Assembly (NCBI GenBank): GCA_964565775.1
Contig: CAZMGB010000021.1
Coordinates: 1-56,541, forward strand
Direction: 5' to 3'
Source: CAZMGB01 sp964565775
GTDB taxonomy: Bacteria > Chloroflexota > Dehalococcoidia > DSTF01 > JALHUB01
Length of the DNA stretch: 56,541 bases
Part shown: positions 7,069 through 14,620 of the stretch, piece by piece
How positions within the stretch are numbered: position 1 is the stretch's first letter
Layout: each line of letters opens with the position of its first letter
The notes under the pieces: generated by a model
What the model was told of the DNA's origin: nothing
The model's input: the letters and a program-made list of their open reading frames with translations, nothing else
Database searches by the model: none
Program-made: the position numbers and the translations under genes

Positions 7069-7467
7069 TTGAGAATCGCTGCCGTATCTGACGATGGAGT
7101 GAGTATCAGCCAGCACTTCGGGAGAGCGCCATACTACGTGGTTGTGGCGGTCGAGGATGGGCAAACCCTCAGCAAGGAGACGCGACCTAAGGCCGGCCAT
7201 CATAGCTTCGTCGGACAGGAGCATCCGGAGCCCGGCCCGGGGGAGAGACGCGGCTACGGCCCCGGCTCGCAGGCCAGGCACCAGACCATGGCCGAGACGA
7301 TAGCCGACTGCCAGGCCCTCCTTACCGGCGGCATGGGATGGGGCGCATTCGAAAGCATGCGGGCGTACGGTATCGAGCCCGTCGTTACTGACGTGAGTGA
7401 TGTCGAGGAGGCGGCTTTGCGCTACGCTCGCGGCAACCTTCCCAACCTCATGGAGCGGCTGCACTAA
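7069..7467 (+). CDS. NifX/NifB-type cofactor-domain protein (second copy)
   Basis: A 132-residue protein from a TTG start one base after the previous stop. It begins MRIAAVSDDGVSISQHFGRAPYYVV, the typical family opening with conserved HFGRA, and ends with VSDVEEAALRYARGNLPNL. A His/Gly-rich middle (KAGHHSFVGQEHPEPGPGE) replaces part of the usual loop and could bind metal. Unlike the copy at 4235 it has the canonical His in HFGRA and lacks the Gly-Met tail. The two copies may carry different cofactor forms. Confidence 0.85.
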   Translation: MRIAAVSDDGVSISQHFGRAPYYVVVAVEDGQTLSKETRPKAGHHSFVGQEHPEPGPGERRGYGPGSQARHQTMAETIADCQALLTGGMGWGAFESMRAYGIEPVVTDVSDVEEAALRYARGNLPNLMERLH

Positions 7468-7481
7468 GGCGGAGGCTCGCC

Positions 7482-8516
7482 ATGAAGACGGTCTTCATCG
7501 CCGTTGAGGACGCCGTGGGCCGAGTGCTCTGGCACGACGTGACGAAAATCGTCCGGGGCAGCTTCAAGGGGCCCGCCTACCGCAGGGGCCACGTCATCGA
7601 GGCAGAGGACATCCCGCTTCTCCGAGACCTCGGCAAGGAGCACGTCTATGTGCTCGAGCTCGAAGAGGGCGACGTTCATGAGGACGAGGCGGCGGTCCGG
7701 CTCGCCGGCGCGATCGCCGGCACCGGTCTCTCCCTGAGTGTGCCGGTGGAGAGCCGGGTCAACCTTATCGCCGCTGATGACGGCCTGCTGCGCGTCGACA
7801 CTGAAGGAGTCGGAGAGCTGAATGCGCTTGGCTATCTGGCATTAGCGACGCTCCACGATGCCACGGTCGCACGCGAGGGTGAGGTGGTGGCCGCTGTGAA
7901 GCCCATTCCGCTAGTGCTCAGCGAGGAGGACGTGCGCCGGGCAGAGCAGGCGTGCCGGGCGCGGGGCGGTTTGGTGCGAATACTCCCCCTGCGATCGCTC
8001 TCGGTCGGCGTCGTCGTGACCGGCACGGAGGTGGCGACGGGGCGTATCCGGGACGAGTTCAGTCCCGTCATCAGGGCCAAGGTGGAGGCGTTCGGTTCGC
8101 GTGTGGTGCGGCAGGTGCGGGTTCCGGATGACGCCGACGCCATCGCCCGAGCCATCCGCGACGTCGCCGGGCCGTCCGAGCTGGTGCTGGTCACGGGCGG
8201 CATGTCCATCGACCCCGACGATGCGACGCCCGCGGGCATCCGTCGGGCGGGGGCCAGCGTCGAGCGGTATGGCGCACCTGTGATGCCCGGCGTCATGCTT
8301 CTCCTCGCCTACCTGGAGGCAAAGCCCCTCATCGGCGTCCCCGCCTGCGCCCTGTTCTATCCGACAACCGCGCTCGATCTGCTCCTACCCCGCCTGCTTG
8401 CGGGCGAGCGAGTGACGGGCGACGATATGGCGGCTCTGGGCCACGGCGGGCTCTGTCGCGGCCCCGATGCCTGCGGCGGCTGCACCTACCCAAGGTGCGA
8501 TTTCGGAAAGGGTTGA
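7482..8516 (+). CDS. MoeA/MoCF-type molybdopterin-binding protein
   Basis: A 344-residue protein. The centre and C-terminal half match the MoCF_biosynth fold: SVGVVVTGTEVATGRI, then ELVLVTGGMSIDPDDATPAGIR and GVPACALFYPTTALDLLLPRLLAG. MoeA inserts Mo into molybdopterin, but the N-terminal half here is not the usual MoeA domain I/II, so this is a MoeA-related protein of uncertain reaction. The last 25 residues carry a Cys cluster (CRGPDACGGCTYPRC) not seen in MoeA. Its location between NifX and DUF364 genes suggests Mo/W cofactor handling. Confidence 0.8.
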   Translation: MKTVFIAVEDAVGRVLWHDVTKIVRGSFKGPAYRRGHVIEAEDIPLLRDLGKEHVYVLELEEGDVHEDEAAVRLAGAIAGTGLSLSVPVESRVNLIAADDGLLRVDTEGVGELNALGYLALATLHDATVAREGEVVAAVKPIPLVLSEEDVRRAEQACRARGGLVRILPLRSLSVGVVVTGTEVATGRIRDEFSPVIRAKVEAFGSRVVRQVRVPDDADAIARAIRDVAGPSELVLVTGGMSIDPDDATPAGIRRAGASVERYGAPVMPGVMLLLAYLEAKPLIGVPACALFYPTTALDLLLPRLLAGERVTGDDMAALGHGGLCRGPDACGGCTYPRCDFGKG

Positions 8517-8531
8517 GGCCACGGCCACCTG

Positions 8532-9269
8532 ATGAAGATCCTGGAGGACGTGATAGCTAGCCTGGGCCCCGACGCCCCGACACGCGAGGTGCGCACCGGG
8601 CCATTCTGGACGGCAGTCTGGAGCCGGGCCTGCGGCCTGGCCTCGACGGTCGTACCGCCAGAGCACGAGCACGGGTCCGTCTTCGTGGGAAACGCGGGAG
8701 ACCTGGCCAGCAAGAGCACCCTGGAGCTGGCGCAGCTCGCCCACTCCGACAGCACGCTGGAGGCGGGCATCGGGCTGGCAGCCATCAACTCCCTGCTCGA
8801 AGTCGATGAGGCGCGCTGCATCGACCTCAACGCCGGCCAGTTCCTCATCGAGCAGGGCCGGGGCAAGCAGGTAGCCCTCGTGGGCCACTTCCCCTTCGTG
8901 CCGGCGCTCAGAGAGGCGGCACGCGAGCTCTGGGTCAGCGAGCTTGAACCGCGGCTGGGCGATCTTGCGGCGGAGGAGGGTGAGGCGCTGATCCCTGAAG
9001 CCGACCTTGTCGCGATCACCGGAAGCGCCTTCATCAACCACACCATCGAGCGCCTCCTCGGCCTCTGCCGACCGGAGAGCACAGTCCTGGTCCTCGGCCC
9101 CACCACTCCGCTATCGCCGGTCCTGTTCGACTATGGGGTAGACGTGATCTCCGGCACGCGGGTCGTCGACCCGGAATCGGCGCTGCGTTGCCTCTCGGAG
9201 GGCGCCACCTTCCGCCAGATGCAGGGCGTGCGCTTGCTGACCATGCAGCGAGATGGCTCAGGGGGGTGA
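8532..9269 (+). CDS. DUF364 (putative heavy-metal chelation) protein
   Basis: A 245-residue protein. The C-terminal half shows the Rossmann-like DUF364 pattern: VALVGHFPFVPALRE, ADLVAITGSAFINHTIERLLGLC and TVLVLGPTTPLSPVLFDYGVDVISG. The N-terminal part fits the DUF4213 enolase-like module. The family is described as putative heavy-metal chelation proteins and is common in Mo/W-dependent anaerobes. It sits between the MoeA-like gene and a radical SAM gene with gaps of 15 and 3 bases, so it is probably part of the same pathway. Confidence 0.8.
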   Translation: MKILEDVIASLGPDAPTREVRTGPFWTAVWSRACGLASTVVPPEHEHGSVFVGNAGDLASKSTLELAQLAHSDSTLEAGIGLAAINSLLEVDEARCIDLNAGQFLIEQGRGKQVALVGHFPFVPALREAARELWVSELEPRLGDLAAEEGEALIPEADLVAITGSAFINHTIERLLGLCRPESTVLVLGPTTPLSPVLFDYGVDVISGTRVVDPESALRCLSEGATFRQMQGVRLLTMQRDGSGG

Positions 9270-9272
9270 CGC

Positions 9273-10106
9273 GTGTCAATCATCTACGGTCCGGTGCCGT
9301 CGTGGAGGCTCGGCAGGTCGCTGGGCATAGACCTGCTCCCGCCCGGCGGCAAGACCTGCACCTTCGACTGCATCTATTGCCAGCTTGGCCGCACGGTTCG
9401 GCCCACCGCTGAGCGCGCCGACTTCGTCTCCCTCGATGACCTGGCCCGAGAACTCGATCTCGTACGGGGCGTTCGTGCCGACTACGTCACCTTCTCGGGC
9501 ATGGGCGAGCCGACTCTGGCCGCCAACCTCGGCGACGCCATCCGGCTGGCCAGGAGAACGCTGGACCTGCCCGTGGCCGTGCTGACGAACTCCTCATTGA
9601 TGACGGGGGAGGATGTGCGGCGGGACCTCGCCTCTGCCGACGTCGTCGTGGCCAAACTGGACGCCCCCGACGAGCGGCTGTTTCAGCGCGTGAACCGTCC
9701 GCTGCCCCCCTTCTCCGTGAACGAGACCATCGAAGCGATTTGCGTTTTTCGGGAGGCGTACGGGGGCAGATTAGCGCTTCAGATCATGTTCGTCGAGGCC
9801 AACCGGAACGCTGGCCGCCCGCTGGCTGCCGTCGCAGCCCAGCTCGCACCCGACGAGGTGCAGATCAACACGCCGCTGCGCCCCTGTGCCGTCGCGCCGC
9901 TTCCCCCCGAAGCGCTCGCCGCCGTCCGGCAGGACTTCCAGGGCCTCCCCAACGTCCACACCGTGTATGATGCGGCCAGGCCTGAGGTCATGCCGTTCGA
10001 CACCAGCGAGACGCTGCGGCGAAGGCCAGAAGGGCATGCGGGACGGCCGGCAACGGGGGTGAAGGACGCCCCCGGGCACTCGACCAAATCCCATGGAGCC
10101 GGATAG
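9273..10106 (+). CDS. Radical SAM protein (COG0731-like)
   Basis: A 277-residue protein from GTG at 9273, three bases after the DUF364 stop. It has the radical SAM cluster motif CTFDCIYC (CxxxCxxC) near residues 29-36, then YVTFSGMGEPTLAANLGDAI, which contains the GE motif. C-terminal half: VQINTPLRPCAVAPLPPEAL. This is the short radical SAM family related to wyosine-type enzymes, often next to DUF364 and MoaA/MoeA-like genes. Substrate unknown. The last ~30 residues are low-complexity and likely variable. The 3' third of this gene is present again at 10651-10866. Confidence 0.82.
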   Translation: MSIIYGPVPSWRLGRSLGIDLLPPGGKTCTFDCIYCQLGRTVRPTAERADFVSLDDLARELDLVRGVRADYVTFSGMGEPTLAANLGDAIRLARRTLDLPVAVLTNSSLMTGEDVRRDLASADVVVAKLDAPDERLFQRVNRPLPPFSVNETIEAICVFREAYGGRLALQIMFVEANRNAGRPLAAVAAQLAPDEVQINTPLRPCAVAPLPPEALAAVRQDFQGLPNVHTVYDAARPEVMPFDTSETLRRRPEGHAGRPATGVKDAPGHSTKSHGAG

Positions 10107-10174
10107 AGCGGCACGGGTTGGCGAGCTCGGCTACAAGTGAGCCGAGGCGGTACTGCCGGCCGAGGAGCTGCGTC

Positions 10175-10450
10175 GTGGCCAACTTCGATGAAATAGACAG
10201 AGCTCGAAGGCTACTGGGGCTACGAGATGCCGCCAGCCTGGATGGAATAAGGCTAGCGTATCGACAGAAAGCATCTCGTCATCATCCTGACAAAGGGTCA
10301 GAGGATGACAAGCAGATGAAAGAGATCAATTGGGCATATGAAGTGCTTATGGGGTATTGCAGCCGCTTTAAATACACCTTCACAAAAGGAGACTGGCAAA
10401 GAGCATATCCCGAGGAGGCCTATAGGGAGAAATGGGTCAGTGAAGTATAG
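10175..10450 (+). CDS. J-domain (DnaJ-like) protein
   Basis: GTG at 10175 has GAGGAG seven bases upstream and gives a 91-residue protein. It is essentially a lone J domain: helix II RLAYRQKASRH, the HPD signature in HHPDKG, then MKEINWAYEVLMGY. HPD motifs stimulate Hsp70 ATPase. The C-terminal WQRAYPEEAYREKWV has no glycine-rich or zinc region. Base composition is visibly poorer in G+C than the flanks. The gene is bracketed by two copies of the 3' end of the radical SAM gene, so it was probably brought in by an insertion. Confidence 0.75.
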   Translation: MANFDEIDRARRLLGLRDAASLDGIRLAYRQKASRHHPDKGSEDDKQMKEINWAYEVLMGYCSRFKYTFTKGDWQRAYPEEAYREKWVSEV

Positions 10451-10639
10451 AGAGTCAAATGTCACCACGGATGAAAGCGCCGTGGAGAACGCGGCGGCCT
10501 CCTTGCCGTAGTTGAGCGTGACTCTCGCGAGCCCCAAACCGTCGCGGGGAAATCGTTGTCAGCAGCGTAATGCGCAGGTATGCGCGCCGATAGGAAGTGC
10601 CAGTCCCAGTGCGCCAGCCTGGTGACTGCACGACAGGCC

Positions 10640-10914
10640 GACGTGCGGCCGCCCGCCCGCTGGCCGCCATCGTAGCCCGGCTCGCGCCCAATGAGGTGCA
10701 GATCAACACGCCGCTGCGCCCCTATGCCGTCGCACCGCTTCACCCCGAAGCGCTCGCCGCCGTTCGGGAAGACTTCCGGGGTCTCCACAGCGTCCACACG
10801 GTGTATGATGCGGTCAGGCCCGAGGTCGTGCCGTTCGACACCGGCGAGACGCTGCGGCGAAGGCCGGTTGCCGACCGGACCGAGCCCATGATGTCTCCCT
10901 CCAGGAAGGGGTGA
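10640..10914 (+). pseudogene. Duplicated 3' end of the radical SAM gene
   Basis: The segment 10651-10866 matches 9813-10028 at a constant offset of 838 bases with about 85 percent identity by eye. It encodes NEVQINTPLRPYAVAPLHP and VHTVYDAVRPEVVPFDTGE, the C-terminal part of the radical SAM protein, without the cluster-binding N-terminus. It has no ribosome site of its own. I read it as a displaced 3' end left after insertion of the J-domain segment. The 200 bases before it (10451-10639) contain nothing I can identify. Confidence 0.75.
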
Positions 10915-10920
10915 ACAACC

Positions 10921-11691
10921 ATGGCTGTGCCACCCTCGAGGCGAGGAAGGAAAGCCGCCCGCGGCAGCCGGGCGCGTCGCCTGCGGGCCGCGTGGCTCGT
11001 CGCGACGGCGGCGGTCGCGCTGGTCATAGGCGGGGCGGTCATCGTCATCAGCATAGCCGCCCGCTCCGGCGATGAAGACGGCGGCAGCGGCGTCGAACCG
11101 ACAGCAGCAGCGGCAACGCGACACCTCTGTGCCAGCGGCAGCCTCCCGGTGGACGGTCGCAAGTGCGGGCCGGACTCCGCCCCCATCAAGATGGTGGAGT
11201 TCTCCGACTACCAGTGCCCCTTCTGCAAGCGCTTCGTAGACCTCACCGAGCCGGAGCTGCAGAGTGAGTACATCCAGAATGAGCTGGTGCAGTTGGAGTT
11301 CCACAACTTCGCCATCACCGGCGGCAACACCCCGCCGGACAGCAACGAATCGACGCTGGCGGCGGAGGCGGCTGAGTGCGCCAACGACCAGGGGCGCTTC
11401 TGGGAGTACCACTATAGGCTGTTCGCCGAGCAGAGCGGGGAGAATCGGGGGGCGTTCGTGCCGGACAGGCTGAAGCAGTTCGCCACCGACCTGGGGCTGG
11501 ACCGCGGCGAGTTCGATGCCTGTCTGGATTCCCACAAGCACATCGGCTTGATACTGCAGGAGAGGGAAGAGGCAATACAGCTCGGCGTGGGCGGAACACC
11601 CAGCTTCTCGATAAACGGCGAGCTGGTGGTCGGCTACCTGCCCTTCGATCAGTTCCGCCTCTACATCGAGAAGGCGCTGGCTGAGCCGTAG
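10921..11691 (+). CDS. DsbA-family thioredoxin-like protein, membrane anchored
   Basis: A 256-residue protein. A basic N-terminus is followed by a single membrane segment (LVATAAVALVIGGAVIVISI, about residues 26-46), then a Thioredoxin_4/DsbA domain with VEFSDYQCPFCKRFV (CPFC active site) and the cis-proline loop GVGGTPSFSINGELVVGY. Two further cysteines (HLCASGSLPVDGRKC) precede the active site. It probably forms or isomerises disulfides outside the membrane. GGAAGGGG lies just upstream. Confidence 0.85.
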   Translation: MAVPPSRRGRKAARGSRARRLRAAWLVATAAVALVIGGAVIVISIAARSGDEDGGSGVEPTAAAATRHLCASGSLPVDGRKCGPDSAPIKMVEFSDYQCPFCKRFVDLTEPELQSEYIQNELVQLEFHNFAITGGNTPPDSNESTLAAEAAECANDQGRFWEYHYRLFAEQSGENRGAFVPDRLKQFATDLGLDRGEFDACLDSHKHIGLILQEREEAIQLGVGGTPSFSINGELVVGYLPFDQFRLYIEKALAEP

Positions 11692-11723
11692 CCGCCGCGG
11701 GCGGCAGCCGTGGGAGGTTTCTT

Positions 11724-12719
11724 ATGACCGCGCAGATTCCGCTGACCCCCGTCGAACGCGTGGAGATCCTGACCGTCATCGATAACGTGATGGACGTACT
11801 TCTCGGCAATACAGACGTGGCGAAGCGACTGGGCCCCGCCGGGCGCGAGGGACAGCGGCTGCCGGTCGTCGAAGCGCCGCTCCTGGAGGCAGGCCATGCC
11901 GCGGACGTCCCGGTTGCCGAGCACGGCCTGTCTCTTCTGGTATCCGTGACGGTCGGAGACACGAGCCGTACACTGCTCTTCGACACCGGTTCGACGGTGG
12001 ATGGGCTGGCCCATAACCTCCACGCACTGGGCGTGAACCTCGAAGATGCGGAGGCCATCGTCCTCAGCCACGGCCACTTCGACCACACCATGGGCCTCAA
12101 CGGGCTGGTGGGACGGCTGCAACCGCTGCCGCCGCTGGTCGTCCACCCCGACTTCTGGCTGAGGCGGCGCGTTGCCGTCCCCGGGCATGAGCCCTACGAG
12201 CTGCCCACGACCAGCGAAGAGAAGGTCCGCGGCGCAGGCTTTGAAGTCGTCGAGCGCCGCGAGCCGTCGCTGCTGCTGGACGGATGTCTGCTGGTGACGG
12301 GGGAAATCAAGCGCACCACCGACTTTGAGCAGGGATTCGCCCTTCATCAGGCCTTGCGTGACGGGCAGTGGCAGCCCGACCCCTTCATCTACGACGACCA
12401 GGCGCTGGTGGCTAACGTGCGTGGCCGGGGGCTGGTCGTCATCACAGGCTGCGGTCACTCGGGTGTGATCAACACGCTGCGCTACGCCCGCGAGCTCACG
12501 GGCATCGACCGAGTGTATGCGGTGGTCGGCGGCTTCCACCTGGCAACCGCGGCCCTCGAGACCGTCGTCTGGCCGACGGTGGAAGCGCTGGGCGAGCTGG
12601 GGCCGCAGGTGGTCGTTCCCGCCCACTGCACCGGCTGGCGGGCCACCCATGCCCTGGCGGCCGCCTTCCCCGACGCTTTCATCCAGAACAGCGTGGGCAC
12701 GAAGTACATCCTTGAGTAA
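11724..12719 (+). CDS. MBL-fold metallo-hydrolase (COG1237-like)
   Basis: A 331-residue protein with the metallo-beta-lactamase metal motif HGHFDH (near residue 117) and GCGHSGVINTLRYA, then GGFHLATAALE and PAHCTGW. This set is typical of COG1237 proteins related to methanopterin-linked dihydropteroate synthase-like enzymes and other cytosolic hydrolases. An unusual ~60-residue N-terminal segment precedes the domain. It lies 32 bases after the DsbA-like gene. The reaction is not known. Confidence 0.8.
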   Translation: MTAQIPLTPVERVEILTVIDNVMDVLLGNTDVAKRLGPAGREGQRLPVVEAPLLEAGHAADVPVAEHGLSLLVSVTVGDTSRTLLFDTGSTVDGLAHNLHALGVNLEDAEAIVLSHGHFDHTMGLNGLVGRLQPLPPLVVHPDFWLRRRVAVPGHEPYELPTTSEEKVRGAGFEVVERREPSLLLDGCLLVTGEIKRTTDFEQGFALHQALRDGQWQPDPFIYDDQALVANVRGRGLVVITGCGHSGVINTLRYARELTGIDRVYAVVGGFHLATAALETVVWPTVEALGELGPQVVVPAHCTGWRATHALAAAFPDAFIQNSVGTKYILE

Positions 12720-12850
12720 GATGGTATGCTGAGGCAAGGTGGGCAACGGCCCCCTTGGCCGCCTGAGCTGAGTGAGGTACGAGCCCCTCCGCCATGGTCA
12801 GGGCGGCATGGAGGGACAGACGTCCGCTCGTCGTAGGGAGGGCGAGTCCT

Positions 12851-13852
12851 ATGTTCGACGAATCATCCTGTGACCTGTGCGGTGACTGCCTCGTGCGCTG
12901 CGCCTATGTCGAGTACGACACGAGCCGGGCGGCCGCCGAGATCAGGGCCCTGATCGATGGCAAGGAGGCCCCGATCCTCTCCCGCTGTATCACGTGCTAC
13001 GCCTGCAACGAGTACTGTCCAACGCAGGCGCGACCCTTCGACCTCATCCTCGAGCGAATGGAGCAGTTCCGATCGTTTCCGGCGACGACGGAGCTGGTGG
13101 CAAGTCAGGAGAAGCTCTACTCCACGGACACGCCCGTCCGGATAAGCGAGACCGGCGAGAAGGTCCTCTCCGCCTGTGTCTTCAGCAATACCGAGCCGGA
13201 GCTGTTCGAGGGGCGCCTGTTCGAGGGCCTGCCGAAGGTCAGGGGCAGGCACTTCTTCTGCTACATCCTCTTCGACCACCTCGGCGCCGGGTCGGTCACG
13301 CGCAGGCACATCCAGGGATACGTCGACAACCTGGCTGCTACGGGAGCGAAGGAGGTGGTCCTCTTCCACGATGACTGCTACGGTGCTCTCGTGGACACCG
13401 CGCCGTCGATCGGGGTGGACGTGCCCTTCCGGCCCGTGCATATCGTCGAGTACCTCCGCGACTATCTGGATGCCCACAGCAGCGAGGTCCGCCCCCTGAA
13501 CCTCCGCGTCGCCTACCAGCGCCCCTGCGCGTCTCGGCTGTCGCCGGGAAAGGAGCCCGCCCTGGACGCCGTGCTTCAGCGCATCGGCGTCGAGCGCGTC
13601 GAACGTCGCTACGACCGTGAGAATGCCCTCTGCTGCTCCGGGGCCATCGGCCAGTTCGACGCCGGGCGCGGCGCCGATATTCGAGCCCGCAACCTAGACG
13701 ACGCGCAGGAGGCAGGAGCAGAGGCGATGTGCTATCTTTGCCCTGTCTGCCGGCGCATGCTCGCTCCGGACGCCCAGGCGAGAGGACTGCCCGGATACCA
13801 CATCATCGAGCTCGCGCGCATGTCATTGGGGGAGCTGCCGAGGCCAGCTTGA
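12851..13852 (+). CDS. Heterodisulfide reductase-like Fe-S protein with CCG domains
   Basis: I use ATG 12851, which has GGAGGG eight bases upstream, rather than ATG 12794. Two 4Fe-4S motifs lie at the N-terminus (CDLCGDCLVRC and CITCYACNEYCP). Two CCG-type cysteine regions follow (DDCYGALVD, and ENALCCSG with MCYLCPVCRRML), giving the HdrD/GlpC/LutA-like layout of about 333 residues. Such proteins pass electrons to disulfides or quinones. No HdrA or flavoprotein partner is adjacent, so the partner is unknown. Confidence 0.8.
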   Translation: MFDESSCDLCGDCLVRCAYVEYDTSRAAAEIRALIDGKEAPILSRCITCYACNEYCPTQARPFDLILERMEQFRSFPATTELVASQEKLYSTDTPVRISETGEKVLSACVFSNTEPELFEGRLFEGLPKVRGRHFFCYILFDHLGAGSVTRRHIQGYVDNLAATGAKEVVLFHDDCYGALVDTAPSIGVDVPFRPVHIVEYLRDYLDAHSSEVRPLNLRVAYQRPCASRLSPGKEPALDAVLQRIGVERVERRYDRENALCCSGAIGQFDAGRGADIRARNLDDAQEAGAEAMCYLCPVCRRMLAPDAQARGLPGYHIIELARMSLGELPRPA

Positions 13853-13985
13853 AGGGCCCCAGATCTGTTCGGAACGGCCACTAGCCAGGCCTAAGCCGTT
13901 GGGTGACGCGCCTTTCGGAGTCCCGCTGTGCTGGCTCCAAGAGAGCGACTGCCGTGTCGAAAGAACAGGCGAAAGAGGCAACAGG

Positions 13986-14498
13986 ATGTACAAGAAGGTC
14001 TTGGTCACCCTGGACCGCTCGAAGCTTTCCGAGGCAGTGCTGCCGGAGGTAGGGACGCTCTTAGGCGGCTCACCGGCGGAGGTGACCCTGCTTACGATAG
14101 GTGAGCCTCCTCGGGGAACGAGGCGCCGCAGGGGCGGCCCCTCTCAGCCCACCATGGTCGGCCCCGGGGCGGTCATAGAGGCAGCCCCGCCCCGCTATGT
14201 GGAAACCAAAGACCAGGCAGTGCAAAGAAGAGAGCAGGAGCTCCTCGAGTACCTGGTTGGCGTGAGCGCTCCCATTCGTGAGACTGGCTCGGAAGTGAAC
14301 GTCATCGCTCGTTTGGGGGAGCCAGCGCGGGAGATCGTCGAGCTAGCGCGGGAAGGCAAGTTCGACCTCATCGCTATGGTCACACACGGTCGCTCTGGAT
14401 TGAGCGAGCTGGTGCAGGGGAGCATCGCCGGGGCCGTGGTGAGGAGCGGGATCGCCCCCGTCCTGCTGGTGCGGCCTCGCCATACGCAGAGCCGCTGA
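13986..14498 (+). CDS. Universal stress protein (UspA family)
   Basis: A 170-residue protein starting MYKKVLVTLDRSKLSEAVLP and ending DLIAMVTHGRSGLSELVQGSIAGAVVRSGIAPVLLVRP. The GxxGx9GS ATP-binding loop is present in modified form (HGRSGLSELVQGSIA). ATP-binding universal stress proteins act in the cytoplasm during energy or redox stress. An upstream ATG-less extension of the frame is not preferred because MYKK fits the family start. It stands alone between an HdrD-like gene and the convergent glycogen phosphorylase gene. Confidence 0.85.
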   Translation: MYKKVLVTLDRSKLSEAVLPEVGTLLGGSPAEVTLLTIGEPPRGTRRRRGGPSQPTMVGPGAVIEAAPPRYVETKDQAVQRREQELLEYLVGVSAPIRETGSEVNVIARLGEPAREIVELAREGKFDLIAMVTHGRSGLSELVQGSIAGAVVRSGIAPVLLVRPRHTQSR

Positions 14499-14568
14499 TA
14501 CTTGGCCGAAGACCACCCGGAATCAGTGGAGCGATGATACTGCTCGCCGGTGGCGGAGAGGCCCCGGA

Positions 14569-14583
14569 GGGGCGTGACGCCCC
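14569..14583. terminator. Short GC hairpin between convergent genes
   Basis: GGGGCG (14569-14574) and CGCCCC (14578-14583) pair around TGA. It lies between the convergent uspA and phosphorylase genes and could act as a weak terminator. There is no T run on either side. Confidence 0.3.
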
Positions 14584-14620
14584 CAGCATGACAGAGCGGC
14601 CCTTCAGTGCCTTGGCACGG

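Noticed and set aside
4235..7467. Nitrogen fixation locus
   Set aside because: Only NifX-type domains are present; there is no nifHDK, nifB, nifE or nifN in the window.
10462..11541. A 359-residue minus-strand open frame
   Set aside because: Antisense to the DsbA-like gene and the radical SAM duplicate; typical GC-driven shadow frame.
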